A stretch of 18,859 bases of DNA from Bacteroidales bacterium (GTDB lineage: Bacteria > Bacteroidota > Bacteroidia > Bacteroidales > UBA932), in the NCBI GenBank assembly GCA_016285215.1, contig JAEEQI010000028.1, positions 1 to 18,859 on the forward strand, in the 5' to 3' direction. This document shows positions 1 to 7,801 of this stretch, piece after piece. Numbering within the stretch: position 1 is the stretch's first letter; every line of letters starts with the position of its first letter. The notes below the pieces were generated by a model. The model saw nothing but the letters and a program-made list of their open reading frames with translations. It was not told the DNA's origin and did not search any database. The translations under genes and the position numbers were made by a program.

Positions 1-30
1 CCTAAATAAATTATTAATCACTAAATCTTT

Positions 31-1098
31 ATGAGTATGAAAAAAGTAGTAATCCTGGCCGCAGCGGCCCTCACCCTCGTCGCCTGCGCAAAAACCTACG
101 AACTCCAGGAAACCGCTCAGCCCAAGATTGGGTTTGGCACCTGGAATGATGTTATGACCAAAGCCGCATGGACTACGTTCGTAGCAAACAATGAATTCGA
201 CGTATTCGGATACAAGTGGAATAGCGATTCCGATAAGACCACTGTCTTCGATGACGTTGACGTCAAGTATGATGGTACCAAGTGGTCTTACTCTCCGCTT
301 CGTTTCTGGGACGCCAATTACGAACATTACACTTTCTTCGCTGCCTTCCCCAAGGATCAGCTGACCACCAAACCGGCTCAGACGGGTCTGTTCGTTTCAA
401 ATGAGCTCACCTACGATGGTTATAACGAAGTTCTGCTGGTTGCACAAAAGAACGTAGTAGACAGAAACGCACAAAATAAATACGACATCGAAAACGTTCA
501 GCTCAATTTCAAGCATGTTGGTTCGCTCGTGGACATCAAGGTCAAAAAGCACTCTGACATTGAATCCGCCAAAGTGGAAGTAACCTCCATCGCCGTTTCC
601 GGAATCAAGACAACCGGTGCATTCACCGTCAGCTCCTATGACGCCAGCAATAACCCTGTCGGCAGCTGGGCTGCTACTTCTGCTGTTAACGACGCTACCG
701 TCGCTCCCTACCTTAGCAACAGCACCGTTACGCTCGCCAAAAACGCTGGCGTTGGAACCGCAAATGCTTCCAGCCTTCTGACCGACCTCGTATTGATGCC
801 TCAGAGCCTCGCAACGGATGGCGGTCCCAAGATCACCATCTCCTACAAGATTACCACCGGCGAAGACGCGACTGCAGATGAAATAACCTTTTCCGATAAA
901 TCCTTCTACTTCGGTCAGTTTGACAAGAGCGAGGAGGGTGAGTCAGAAAAAGCCAACAAGGAGAATGACCGTATCTCTGCCTGGATGCCCGGTGTTCACT
1001 ACACCTACTACATCACCATCAATGCCAACGCCATCACCTTCACGGCCAGCATTGACGACTGGAGCACCGAAACTGGTCATTACTACCTCATCAACTAA
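31..1098 (+). CDS. Fimbrillin family lipoprotein (Mfa1/FimA-like pilus subunit)
   Basis: Probable structural subunit of a type V pilus, exported as a lipoprotein and later assembled on the cell surface. The N-terminus is a lipoprotein signal peptide with lipobox LVAC, Cys19. A T43-K44-A45 site 25 residues after the Cys lies where Porphyromonas FimA/Mfa1 are proteolytically cut. Residues around 85-105 hold W-x-Y-S-P-L-R-F-W-D followed by Y-x-F-F, and the end has W-M-P-G-x-x-Y-T-Y and a final D-D-W. Both are typical of the Mfa-like/fimbrillin-like families in Bacteroidales. The ATG at 31 is followed by a second ATG at 37 that starts an equally good signal peptide (MKKVV), so the true start may be either. 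It is the first gene of a five-gene operon, with the next gene 3 bp away. It may be the major stalk subunit, judging from its first position; that is inference. Confidence 0.85.
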   Translation: MSMKKVVILAAAALTLVACAKTYELQETAQPKIGFGTWNDVMTKAAWTTFVANNEFDVFGYKWNSDSDKTTVFDDVDVKYDGTKWSYSPLRFWDANYEHYTFFAAFPKDQLTTKPAQTGLFVSNELTYDGYNEVLLVAQKNVVDRNAQNKYDIENVQLNFKHVGSLVDIKVKKHSDIESAKVEVTSIAVSGIKTTGAFTVSSYDASNNPVGSWAATSAVNDATVAPYLSNSTVTLAKNAGVGTANASSLLTDLVLMPQSLATDGGPKITISYKITTGEDATADEITFSDKSFYFGQFDKSEEGESEKANKENDRISAWMPGVHYTYYITINANAITFTASIDDWSTETGHYYLIN

Positions 1099-1101
1099 TC
1101 C

Positions 1102-2100
1102 ATGCGCAACCGCATCATACTCATAGCAGCCATGGCTTCGGGCTCTCTGCTTCTGGCAGGGTGCGCGAAGCTGGACAATCCGGCCCGGGAGCAGAATTCC
1201 ATCTGCTTCCAGGCCGGATGCTCCCTGCTGCGGGATGATGCCACCAAAGGATCGGCCCCTCTGAGCGCGGGGGACCAGATGCTTGAATTCCGGGTCTACG
1301 GTGCCAAGACCGTAGGCGGAACGCGCTCCAATGTTTTCAATGGGGACCTGGTAGAAAACATTTATGACCAATGGAAGTACAGCCCCGTCCGCTTCTGGGA
1401 TTCCAACGCCAGCAGCTATGAATTCCTGGGAGTATCCGGCCCCCAAACCATTCTTTTTGAAAACAATACCCCTCTTACGGCCAAGGTAACCTACAACCCC
1501 ACGGTATCGCAGTACGACCTTATGGCCGCCTGCTATCACCGCAACAGCAATGCCCAGGGCACCCTGGATATGAGCGAGCCGGTGGCTTTGCAGTTTGAGC
1601 ACTTCCTCAGCGCCGTAAGCGTGACGGTATACAACGACTCCCCTACCCAGGAAATCACCGTATTGGAATACGGCTTCCGTAACCTCTACATAGAGTCGGA
1701 TGTCCAATTCACCTATACGTCCAGTACCCCGCAGGCTCAATGGCTGGAACTTAGCAAAAAGAAGAACACCACCGATCTTCTTCTGGCCCACGATCCTGCC
1801 GGGGAAACCGCGACGGTATGGAATATGATGATTCCCCAAAACCTGAATCCCCTTTCCCTGGCACCGCTCCTGATGCTCAAATACCGCCTGGGCTCCGATC
1901 CTTCCGGAGAAGTGATTGAGACCCCCATCCGCCTGAGCAATATGACCACCCTGAGCGGCAACAAGATTACCGAATGGGAGCCCGGGAAAAAATACACCTA
2001 TAATATACACATCCGCTACGGCGGAGGCATTACCGTCCACGTGGTTACCACGGAATGGGACGAAGTTAAGGCCGGAACGCCCGGTTTGATTGTCCTGTGA
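1102..2100 (+). CDS. Fimbrillin-like lipoprotein, paralogue of the preceding subunit
   Basis: Second pilus-subunit-like lipoprotein of 332 residues. The signal peptide ends in lipobox LAGC with Cys21, and a T48-K49-G50 site follows 28 residues later. It shares with its upstream neighbour the motif W-K-Y-S-P-V-R-F-W-D then Y-x-F near residues 92-110, and it ends with I-T-E-W-E-P-G-K-K-Y-T-Y-N-I-H-I and a T-E-W-D, the classic C-terminal signature of fimbrillin-like (Mfa-like) proteins. The two are therefore paralogues in tandem, although overall similarity is low. Its start is 3 bp after the upstream stop, and its stop overlaps the start of the next gene (GTGA), so translation is probably coupled. 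It could be a second stalk subunit or an accessory subunit; the sequence does not decide. Confidence 0.82.
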   Translation: MRNRIILIAAMASGSLLLAGCAKLDNPAREQNSICFQAGCSLLRDDATKGSAPLSAGDQMLEFRVYGAKTVGGTRSNVFNGDLVENIYDQWKYSPVRFWDSNASSYEFLGVSGPQTILFENNTPLTAKVTYNPTVSQYDLMAACYHRNSNAQGTLDMSEPVALQFEHFLSAVSVTVYNDSPTQEITVLEYGFRNLYIESDVQFTYTSSTPQAQWLELSKKKNTTDLLLAHDPAGETATVWNMMIPQNLNPLSLAPLLMLKYRLGSDPSGEVIETPIRLSNMTTLSGNKITEWEPGKKYTYNIHIRYGGGITVHVVTTEWDEVKAGTPGLIVL

Positions 2101-3164
2101 TCTGTCGTCAAGCTCATATCGCCCTCCTGACGCTGCTGCTGGTTGTTATCGGCAGCGGATGCCAGCGTGAAGAGCAGCCCTCCGGCGGCAAAATTACCCT
2201 CACGCTGGCCACCGGTGAACTTCTCACCCGCGCCACGCCGGGAGACGGAGCTCCGGAAGACGGCGGCGGCATCCGGGAGATTTCGGCCGGAAAACCCGAT
2301 CTGTTCATTGCCCTGGCCGGCAGCAACGGCAACATTCTGGCCACCTACCCCTGCCAGGAGAACGACACCTACAAGAGCGAATGCCGCTCTTCTTCGGCCA
2401 CCGAGGCCACTGTCTCCATAGACAGCCCCGGCAAGGGAGTCTACTCCGTCTATGTGGTGGCCAATCATTCCTGGCTCACCAACGCCAGTGACCCCAGCCT
2501 GAGCGCCAACCCCGCTTCGGCCTCCACCGTGTCCGAACTGGATGCCCTGGTCCTTAGCCGGACTTCGGCCTTAACCTTTGACGCAGAGCATCCTATGCCC
2601 CTTTCGGCCAAGGGTACCCTGAGCCTCCTGGCCAGCGAAAACGGGCAGATTAACCTGGAACTCAAGCGTGTAGTGGCCCGCGTAAGCCTTTCCTTCAGCA
2701 ACAAGACGGAAGAGGACCTGACCCTGGAGCACTGCACCATTACCTTAAAGACTATGAACCCCCTCAAGGGGTATTGCTTCCCCGCCGCCACGGACTATTT
2801 TGCCCGGGGGAATTCCGACCCGGATGACCTAGTTCTCTGCGAAGACAGGACCATCTCCATCGAGGCCGGACAAACCGGCGGCACAGAACCTGTGCTGGTT
2901 TTCCCCAGCCAGGCTCCCACCCAGACCGAAGGCGGCAGGATGTACCGCTGCGACATCCGCTTCCAGTTGGGAGACAAAACCTACGTAAACACCGACCTTC
3001 CGGTCCAGGACCTGAGCACCTTCGAAAGCATCCTTTCCCTGGAGAGAAACCAGGACCTGACCATCCTTACTGAGATTAATAAGAGAGGGGCCGACAACGA
3101 CATTTCCTTCAATTTCCGCGTAAGCCCCTGGACCAACATAATTCAGGAAATAGAGTTTAATTAA
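2097..3164 (+). CDS. FimB/Mfa2-like pilus lipoprotein (candidate anchor or accessory subunit)
   Basis: Lipoprotein of 355 residues that resembles the FimB/Mfa2 class of minor fimbrial proteins. The start is GTG at 2097, overlapping the upstream TGA. It is required because no in-frame ATG lies near enough to supply the signal peptide. The peptide ends G19-S20-G21-C22, a lipobox with an unusual Gly at -3. A T44-R45-A46-T47 site follows 23 residues after the Cys. The body has the layout of this family: a D-L-F-I-A-L strand near residue 70, a V-Y-S-V-Y-V-V-A-N strand near 118, L-K-R-V-V-A-R-V-S-L-S-F-S-N near 200, and an ending with F-N-F-R-V-S-P-W. In P. gingivalis, FimB and Mfa2 anchor the fibre to the outer membrane and limit its length. 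That role here is inferred from family and gene order. An accessory pilin is the alternative. Confidence 0.68.
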   Translation: MICRQAHIALLTLLLVVIGSGCQREEQPSGGKITLTLATGELLTRATPGDGAPEDGGGIREISAGKPDLFIALAGSNGNILATYPCQENDTYKSECRSSSATEATVSIDSPGKGVYSVYVVANHSWLTNASDPSLSANPASASTVSELDALVLSRTSALTFDAEHPMPLSAKGTLSLLASENGQINLELKRVVARVSLSFSNKTEEDLTLEHCTITLKTMNPLKGYCFPAATDYFARGNSDPDDLVLCEDRTISIEAGQTGGTEPVLVFPSQAPTQTEGGRMYRCDIRFQLGDKTYVNTDLPVQDLSTFESILSLERNQDLTILTEINKRGADNDISFNFRVSPWTNIIQEIEFN

Positions 3165-6100
3165 TGAAAAGGTTTGCAGGCATATTTCTGATGGCCATCC
3201 TCACCCTGGTATCCTGTTCCAGGATGATGGAGGAGACCCTTCCGGGCGAATGCTACCCGGAGGGAACGCCTGTTACCTTGAAACTGGGCTTCGGCACCCC
3301 CGATTTCCTGGATGTAAACATTGGAACCAAGGCCGAAGCATCGGCCGCCGACGAATCCCGCGTGAGGGAGCTGTACGTGCTCCTCTTTGACCAGGACGGC
3401 AACAAGTTCTACGGCCGAAATTTCTCCTATTCCCAGAAAATAGCCAGCCTGAGCACGCTCATCAATGACACCGAGAACGATGGCTGGTACATAGAAACCG
3501 ATAACAACGGTGTTACCACCCGGGGCGTCGTGAAACTCTCCACCGTTTCCAAGCCCAATTGCACGCTGGTGGTCCTGGCCAATGTATCCAACACCATCAG
3601 TCACATAGGCACCTCCACCAAAGTGGTAGACTATCTGGCCGGCATCCGCACGCTGGAGCAGCTGAAAGAATCCAAGGTATCCCTGGAGCAGGACATTGTA
3701 ACCCGAAGCGACCTCTTCCTGATGATGGGAACTATGGAGAATGTCAATACGGGAGAACTCATCTGGGGCACCCTGCCTGACAATTATAATGAAGGCCAGA
3801 TTCTTCTGAAAACCCTGGACGCCAAGGTCAAGTTCCGCGTCAAATACAACACGGAAAATATTGATCCCAAGCGTTCGTATTCCCGCAACTGGAGGGTACA
3901 CAACGTTCCCACCGGCTGCTACCTGTTTGAACCTACCACGACCGAGCAAAAAGCAAATTCTTCGGAAGGATTCTTCACCACGGAGGAGGCGTTCTTTGAT
4001 GCCACCGAAACCGACGATTCCGGCAACTCCTGGGAGGTATTTACCTTCTATATGCTGGAAAACTACCAGACCGGCACAGGGGCCACGCAATATAACGAAC
4101 GCGAAAGGCAGGAAAAGATATCCGCAGAGGATGGATACGTAGAAAACGGAAACTGGATCTATGCTCCTGCCAAAGGAACCTATGTCTGGTTTGATATGGT
4201 TCTGGGCCTCACCGATGACGGCGTAAGCCAAATTATGGGAGACTCGGGAAAAGTGGCCCAGGCCATCACCTCCAAGGCCGAATTTACGGTACATCTGGGA
4301 GACTTCACCACCTATGGCGTAAATGATTACACCGTTAACCGCAACCACTGCTATACCTACAACGTTACCATACAGAATACAAGAAGTATTTATGTAGAGG
4401 TGAAGGAAAACACGGAAAACCAGCCCGGTCAGGAAGGATCCCTGCTGCTGGTGGCCGAAGGAATAGTCAACTGCGACTCCCACTACGAATACCACGACCT
4501 GGTCTTCAAATACAACGAGGATTACCTGAAAAGCGGCATTGCCTGGTACATTAAAACGCCGTTCAGCAAGGGCGGAGAGGGAGAGTGCAAGGACTACCTG
4601 TGGGTAAAGTTTGCCGTAAACGACCTCGTAAACGACCATTATACGGAGAACAGAAAGGCCTATCCCACCAGCACCGGAGAGGAATGGGTGGCCTATGACC
4701 CGGCCTGGACCCCCGAAGACGGAACCCCGCGTCCTCCCCTTATGGACGTGAACCAGCTGGTGAAATACATAGTAAACGAAACCCGCAAGGAGAAAAACAA
4801 TCCCGGATCCAGCGATTATAGGGACGAACTCATCCATGTTACTGCCTACGTAGACGAGTACTACTACGAGTTCGACCCCCGGGAATACGAGCCCAGAACG
4901 GTAGCTGATGTGGCCAATACCCCCACACCCAACCCGGACCTGTGGCGCCAGTTTGTAAACCAGCCTCCGCGCGAACTGCACATCCTCTCGGAAACCAAGT
5001 ACAGCCAGGACCGCCAGAGCGACGTAATCCTGGCCAACAACTCCATCATCCAGCAGTCTATCCAGACTTTCTACAACATTTATTCTCCGGATCTTCATTC
5101 CATCTGGGGAACGGAGCATCTGGACGAAATGGAGTACCGTACGCGCATTGGCAAGGATGGCAATCAGATTCAGTGGCCCTGGTGGCCGTCCGTCGCCGAG
5201 GTGAACTTCACACGCTCCATTACCGGTAGTATTAAAAATGGAGAGAACGGGCGCATCAATACCGCCGTCATCTGGGGACTCAACACGGGAGCACAGCTGC
5301 CGTGGGACCAGTTCCTGGAATACAACGTAACCGACAATACGCCGGAACTTAAATACGACAGGGCCAACCACGACCAAGACTTCGCCTTTATGGCGTATTC
5401 CTGCCTCACCCGCAACCGCGACAACAACTTCAACGGAGTCATTGACCCGGAAGAAGTCCGCTGGTACATTGCCTCCATCGACCAGCTGGTGGGTATGTGG
5501 GTTGGCAATGAGTCGCTCACCCCTTCGGCCCGTCTGTATCACCCGATGAATGCTGCTAACACCAGCGATGGAACCCAATGGCGCTCCTGGGTCATCTCCA
5601 GCACCGGAGACCACGTAGAGAATCCCAACATCATCCGTGCAGAGGAAGGATGTACCAAGTCGGACTACAACTTCTTCAATTGGGCCGATAATAACAGGGT
5701 ACCCTTCACGGAAGACGAACGCAACAAGGTTTCTTCCATCCGCTGCGTCCGCAATATTGGCACCTATCAGGACGGCGGCGTTCTCAAGGATATCTCCTAT
5801 GCCCCTTACGAGAGGCTGGTGGACGAATATTACGAACTCCCGGCCGGGTCCGATGCCAACGGAAAAGCCCTTCCCAATGCCGATGGAACCTACACCATCC
5901 GCTTCTCCCGCCTGAACTCCGCCTCTATCCGCGAATACACCGCTGAGGACCTCCCCTACCACGACGAATTCTCCATCCACAACGACGTATACCAGGAGCT
6001 GGTGGTGCAGAACCCTGCCGAGGCCCGTTACGCCGACGGCGAGCTGCCGGCCCGCTATCCGGAAGAAAACGGTGATATCCTGGACGAAATGGTTATGAAC

Positions 6101-7801
6101 AATGCCATTACTTCCCAGGGACACAACTACTACTGCCCGGAAGGATACCGTCTGCCCAATATGAGGGAGCTGCTGATGATGGAAAGACTCCTGCCCACCA
6201 ACTATTGGAACGACAACAGGGCCTATCCCTGCCGCAGTTACTATTCGCACGGCAAGCTGGGCTCCAATCCGGTGGATAACGAGACCCAGAAGATTGGCTG
6301 GTCCAAACAAAAGAACCGCGTGGCCCTGGTGGACGAAGAATACAGGATGACCGGCCTCCGCTGCGTGAGAGACGAAAGCCGGACCGGCGTCATCACCGGT
6401 GTGGTTACCGTCAAGAACGGCCAGCACCTGCGCCACGACGAGGATATGACCGTCCAGATCAACATCTCTTCCCTGGGATCGGCCATCCGCGATCTGGATA
6501 TCTCCCTGGTTTATACCACGGCCTACGGAACGGAAGAGACCCTTCCCATTACCCCTGCAGGTCTGGAAGTTTCCGGTATCACCTACCGCAAGGATGTGGT
6601 CTGCCACCTCCCCAACTACGACGTTCTCCCCATCCTGGGCAATATGTCCGTGAGGGTCTCCGTCAGGAACTACGCTTCTTCCACTCCCAAGGTGTTTGAA
6701 GCCCCTATTACCCTGCTCTCCCCCGTTTTCACTTCTCTGCGCCTGCTGCATTGCTCCTACAATGAAGAGGCCGAAAATCCTCCGTTCCCTGTGCTGGCAA
6801 CGGCCAATTCGGCCACGCCCATCACCAGGATGACCCTGAAAGTGCTGGATCCCGCCGGCATTACCCGCACGGTCAGCCTGTTCAACGACGCCAACAGCAC
6901 GCAGACGCATTTGAGCATCCTGCATCCCTACCAGTACAGGACTTCTTCCAGCCAGTCCGGAAGCGCTCCGGTACTCACTGCGGGCACCTACACCTTCCAG
7001 CTGGAGGTGGTCTCCGAGGGCAAAACCACCCGTTCGGATCTGGCTTCTATGGAGATTCTGCAGGTGAATTACCAGCCCAATTCCGGAGTAACCGGAACAG
7101 ACTACCAGACTTCCAACGACATTTCCGTCCTCTGGGAACCGCAACAGATTGACAATCTGGATTTCTTCTCCGGAGACTTCATTGAGGCCAATATGGATGT
7201 TTCCTACTGCACCTACCTGCAAGTAAACAACCAGAATGGAAGTAGAAATGACAACCTCACCATTGGCCGTGACGACTTAATTAGCGTGGGCCTCACCGGA
7301 ACCGATTACGGAACCGGAATGACTATGCCTTATGTCTTCCACATCTACTTCCCCGCCCACGACGGAAACAGCACCAGCGGAGAGGACTGGCTGCGACCGA
7401 ACCCCTCTACCTCTGCCGGTAATTCCAACGGTTATAACTACAAGGATTTCCAGTACGGAGCCGGTACCGGATTTATGGAGCAGATGGTTAGCGGCAAGCC
7501 CTACGGCAAGCCGGACATCAGCAAACAGCAGCACTACCGTTTTGACCAGAACGGAGTGTTCTGGAACAACCAGCTCATTGATCTGGATAAATTCAGCGGA
7601 GACAGCAACGTGAGCAACGCCAAGGCCACTTTCAACGCGCTCCGCGATGCCAGTACCCTGTACGTTGGCTCCACGCAGGGCTTCCACCACTCCCGCGCCA
7701 GGTATCACTTTGTGCGCGTGGTCTACAACACCGCTGCTTACAACGAAGACGGCAGCGGAAGCCATTTTGACGACGATCCCCAAAACGGAGGTAATTTGTA
7801 A
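3164..7801 (+). CDS. Very large DUF4906-type fimbrial lipoprotein, candidate tip adhesin
   Basis: 1545-residue surface lipoprotein with lipobox LVSC (Cys18) and a T55-K56-A57 site 38 residues later. Residues about 36-420 look like the fimbrillin-type DUF4906 module, ending in V-N-R-N-H-C-Y-T-Y-N-V-T-I. The middle (about 430-1070) is rich in Tyr, Asn and Asp. It has an EF-hand-like loop at D753-E764 and two segments ending in R-C-V-R (860-863 and 1066-1069). The second is preceded by G-Y-R-L-P-N-M-R-E-L at 994-1003, reminiscent of DUF1566/FISUMP-type folds. The last 450 residues hold beta-rich repeats and a final stretch that might be a lectin-like jelly roll, but I cannot confirm that. Start and stop overlap the neighbours by 1 base each (TAATG). 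Size, position and extra domains suggest an adhesive tip or accessory subunit, comparable in place to Mfa5 but without a recognisable von Willebrand A domain. Confidence 0.78.
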   Translation: MKRFAGIFLMAILTLVSCSRMMEETLPGECYPEGTPVTLKLGFGTPDFLDVNIGTKAEASAADESRVRELYVLLFDQDGNKFYGRNFSYSQKIASLSTLINDTENDGWYIETDNNGVTTRGVVKLSTVSKPNCTLVVLANVSNTISHIGTSTKVVDYLAGIRTLEQLKESKVSLEQDIVTRSDLFLMMGTMENVNTGELIWGTLPDNYNEGQILLKTLDAKVKFRVKYNTENIDPKRSYSRNWRVHNVPTGCYLFEPTTTEQKANSSEGFFTTEEAFFDATETDDSGNSWEVFTFYMLENYQTGTGATQYNERERQEKISAEDGYVENGNWIYAPAKGTYVWFDMVLGLTDDGVSQIMGDSGKVAQAITSKAEFTVHLGDFTTYGVNDYTVNRNHCYTYNVTIQNTRSIYVEVKENTENQPGQEGSLLLVAEGIVNCDSHYEYHDLVFKYNEDYLKSGIAWYIKTPFSKGGEGECKDYLWVKFAVNDLVNDHYTENRKAYPTSTGEEWVAYDPAWTPEDGTPRPPLMDVNQLVKYIVNETRKEKNNPGSSDYRDELIHVTAYVDEYYYEFDPREYEPRTVADVANTPTPNPDLWRQFVNQPPRELHILSETKYSQDRQSDVILANNSIIQQSIQTFYNIYSPDLHSIWGTEHLDEMEYRTRIGKDGNQIQWPWWPSVAEVNFTRSITGSIKNGENGRINTAVIWGLNTGAQLPWDQFLEYNVTDNTPELKYDRANHDQDFAFMAYSCLTRNRDNNFNGVIDPEEVRWYIASIDQLVGMWVGNESLTPSARLYHPMNAANTSDGTQWRSWVISSTGDHVENPNIIRAEEGCTKSDYNFFNWADNNRVPFTEDERNKVSSIRCVRNIGTYQDGGVLKDISYAPYERLVDEYYELPAGSDANGKALPNADGTYTIRFSRLNSASIREYTAEDLPYHDEFSIHNDVYQELVVQNPAEARYADGELPARYPEENGDILDEMVMNNAITSQGHNYYCPEGYRLPNMRELLMMERLLPTNYWNDNRAYPCRSYYSHGKLGSNPVDNETQKIGWSKQKNRVALVDEEYRMTGLRCVRDESRTGVITGVVTVKNGQHLRHDEDMTVQINISSLGSAIRDLDISLVYTTAYGTEETLPITPAGLEVSGITYRKDVVCHLPNYDVLPILGNMSVRVSVRNYASSTPKVFEAPITLLSPVFTSLRLLHCSYNEEAENPPFPVLATANSATPITRMTLKVLDPAGITRTVSLFNDANSTQTHLSILHPYQYRTSSSQSGSAPVLTAGTYTFQLEVVSEGKTTRSDLASMEILQVNYQPNSGVTGTDYQTSNDISVLWEPQQIDNLDFFSGDFIEANMDVSYCTYLQVNNQNGSRNDNLTIGRDDLISVGLTGTDYGTGMTMPYVFHIYFPAHDGNSTSGEDWLRPNPSTSAGNSNGYNYKDFQYGAGTGFMEQMVSGKPYGKPDISKQQHYRFDQNGVFWNNQLIDLDKFSGDSNVSNAKATFNALRDASTLYVGSTQGFHHSRARYHFVRVVYNTAAYNEDGSGSHFDDDPQNGGNL

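Noticed and set aside
943..2040. A 365-codon open frame on the - strand, opposite the first two fimbrillin genes
   Set aside because: It spans the junction of two real genes in antisense, with low-complexity Gly/Val content and no motif.
3161..7222. A 1353-codon open frame on the - strand, opposite the giant pilus gene
   Set aside because: It is in full antisense to a gene with a clear signal peptide and family motifs. Its Gly/Val/Ile-rich translation has no recognisable domain, as expected when codon bias removes stops from the opposite frame.
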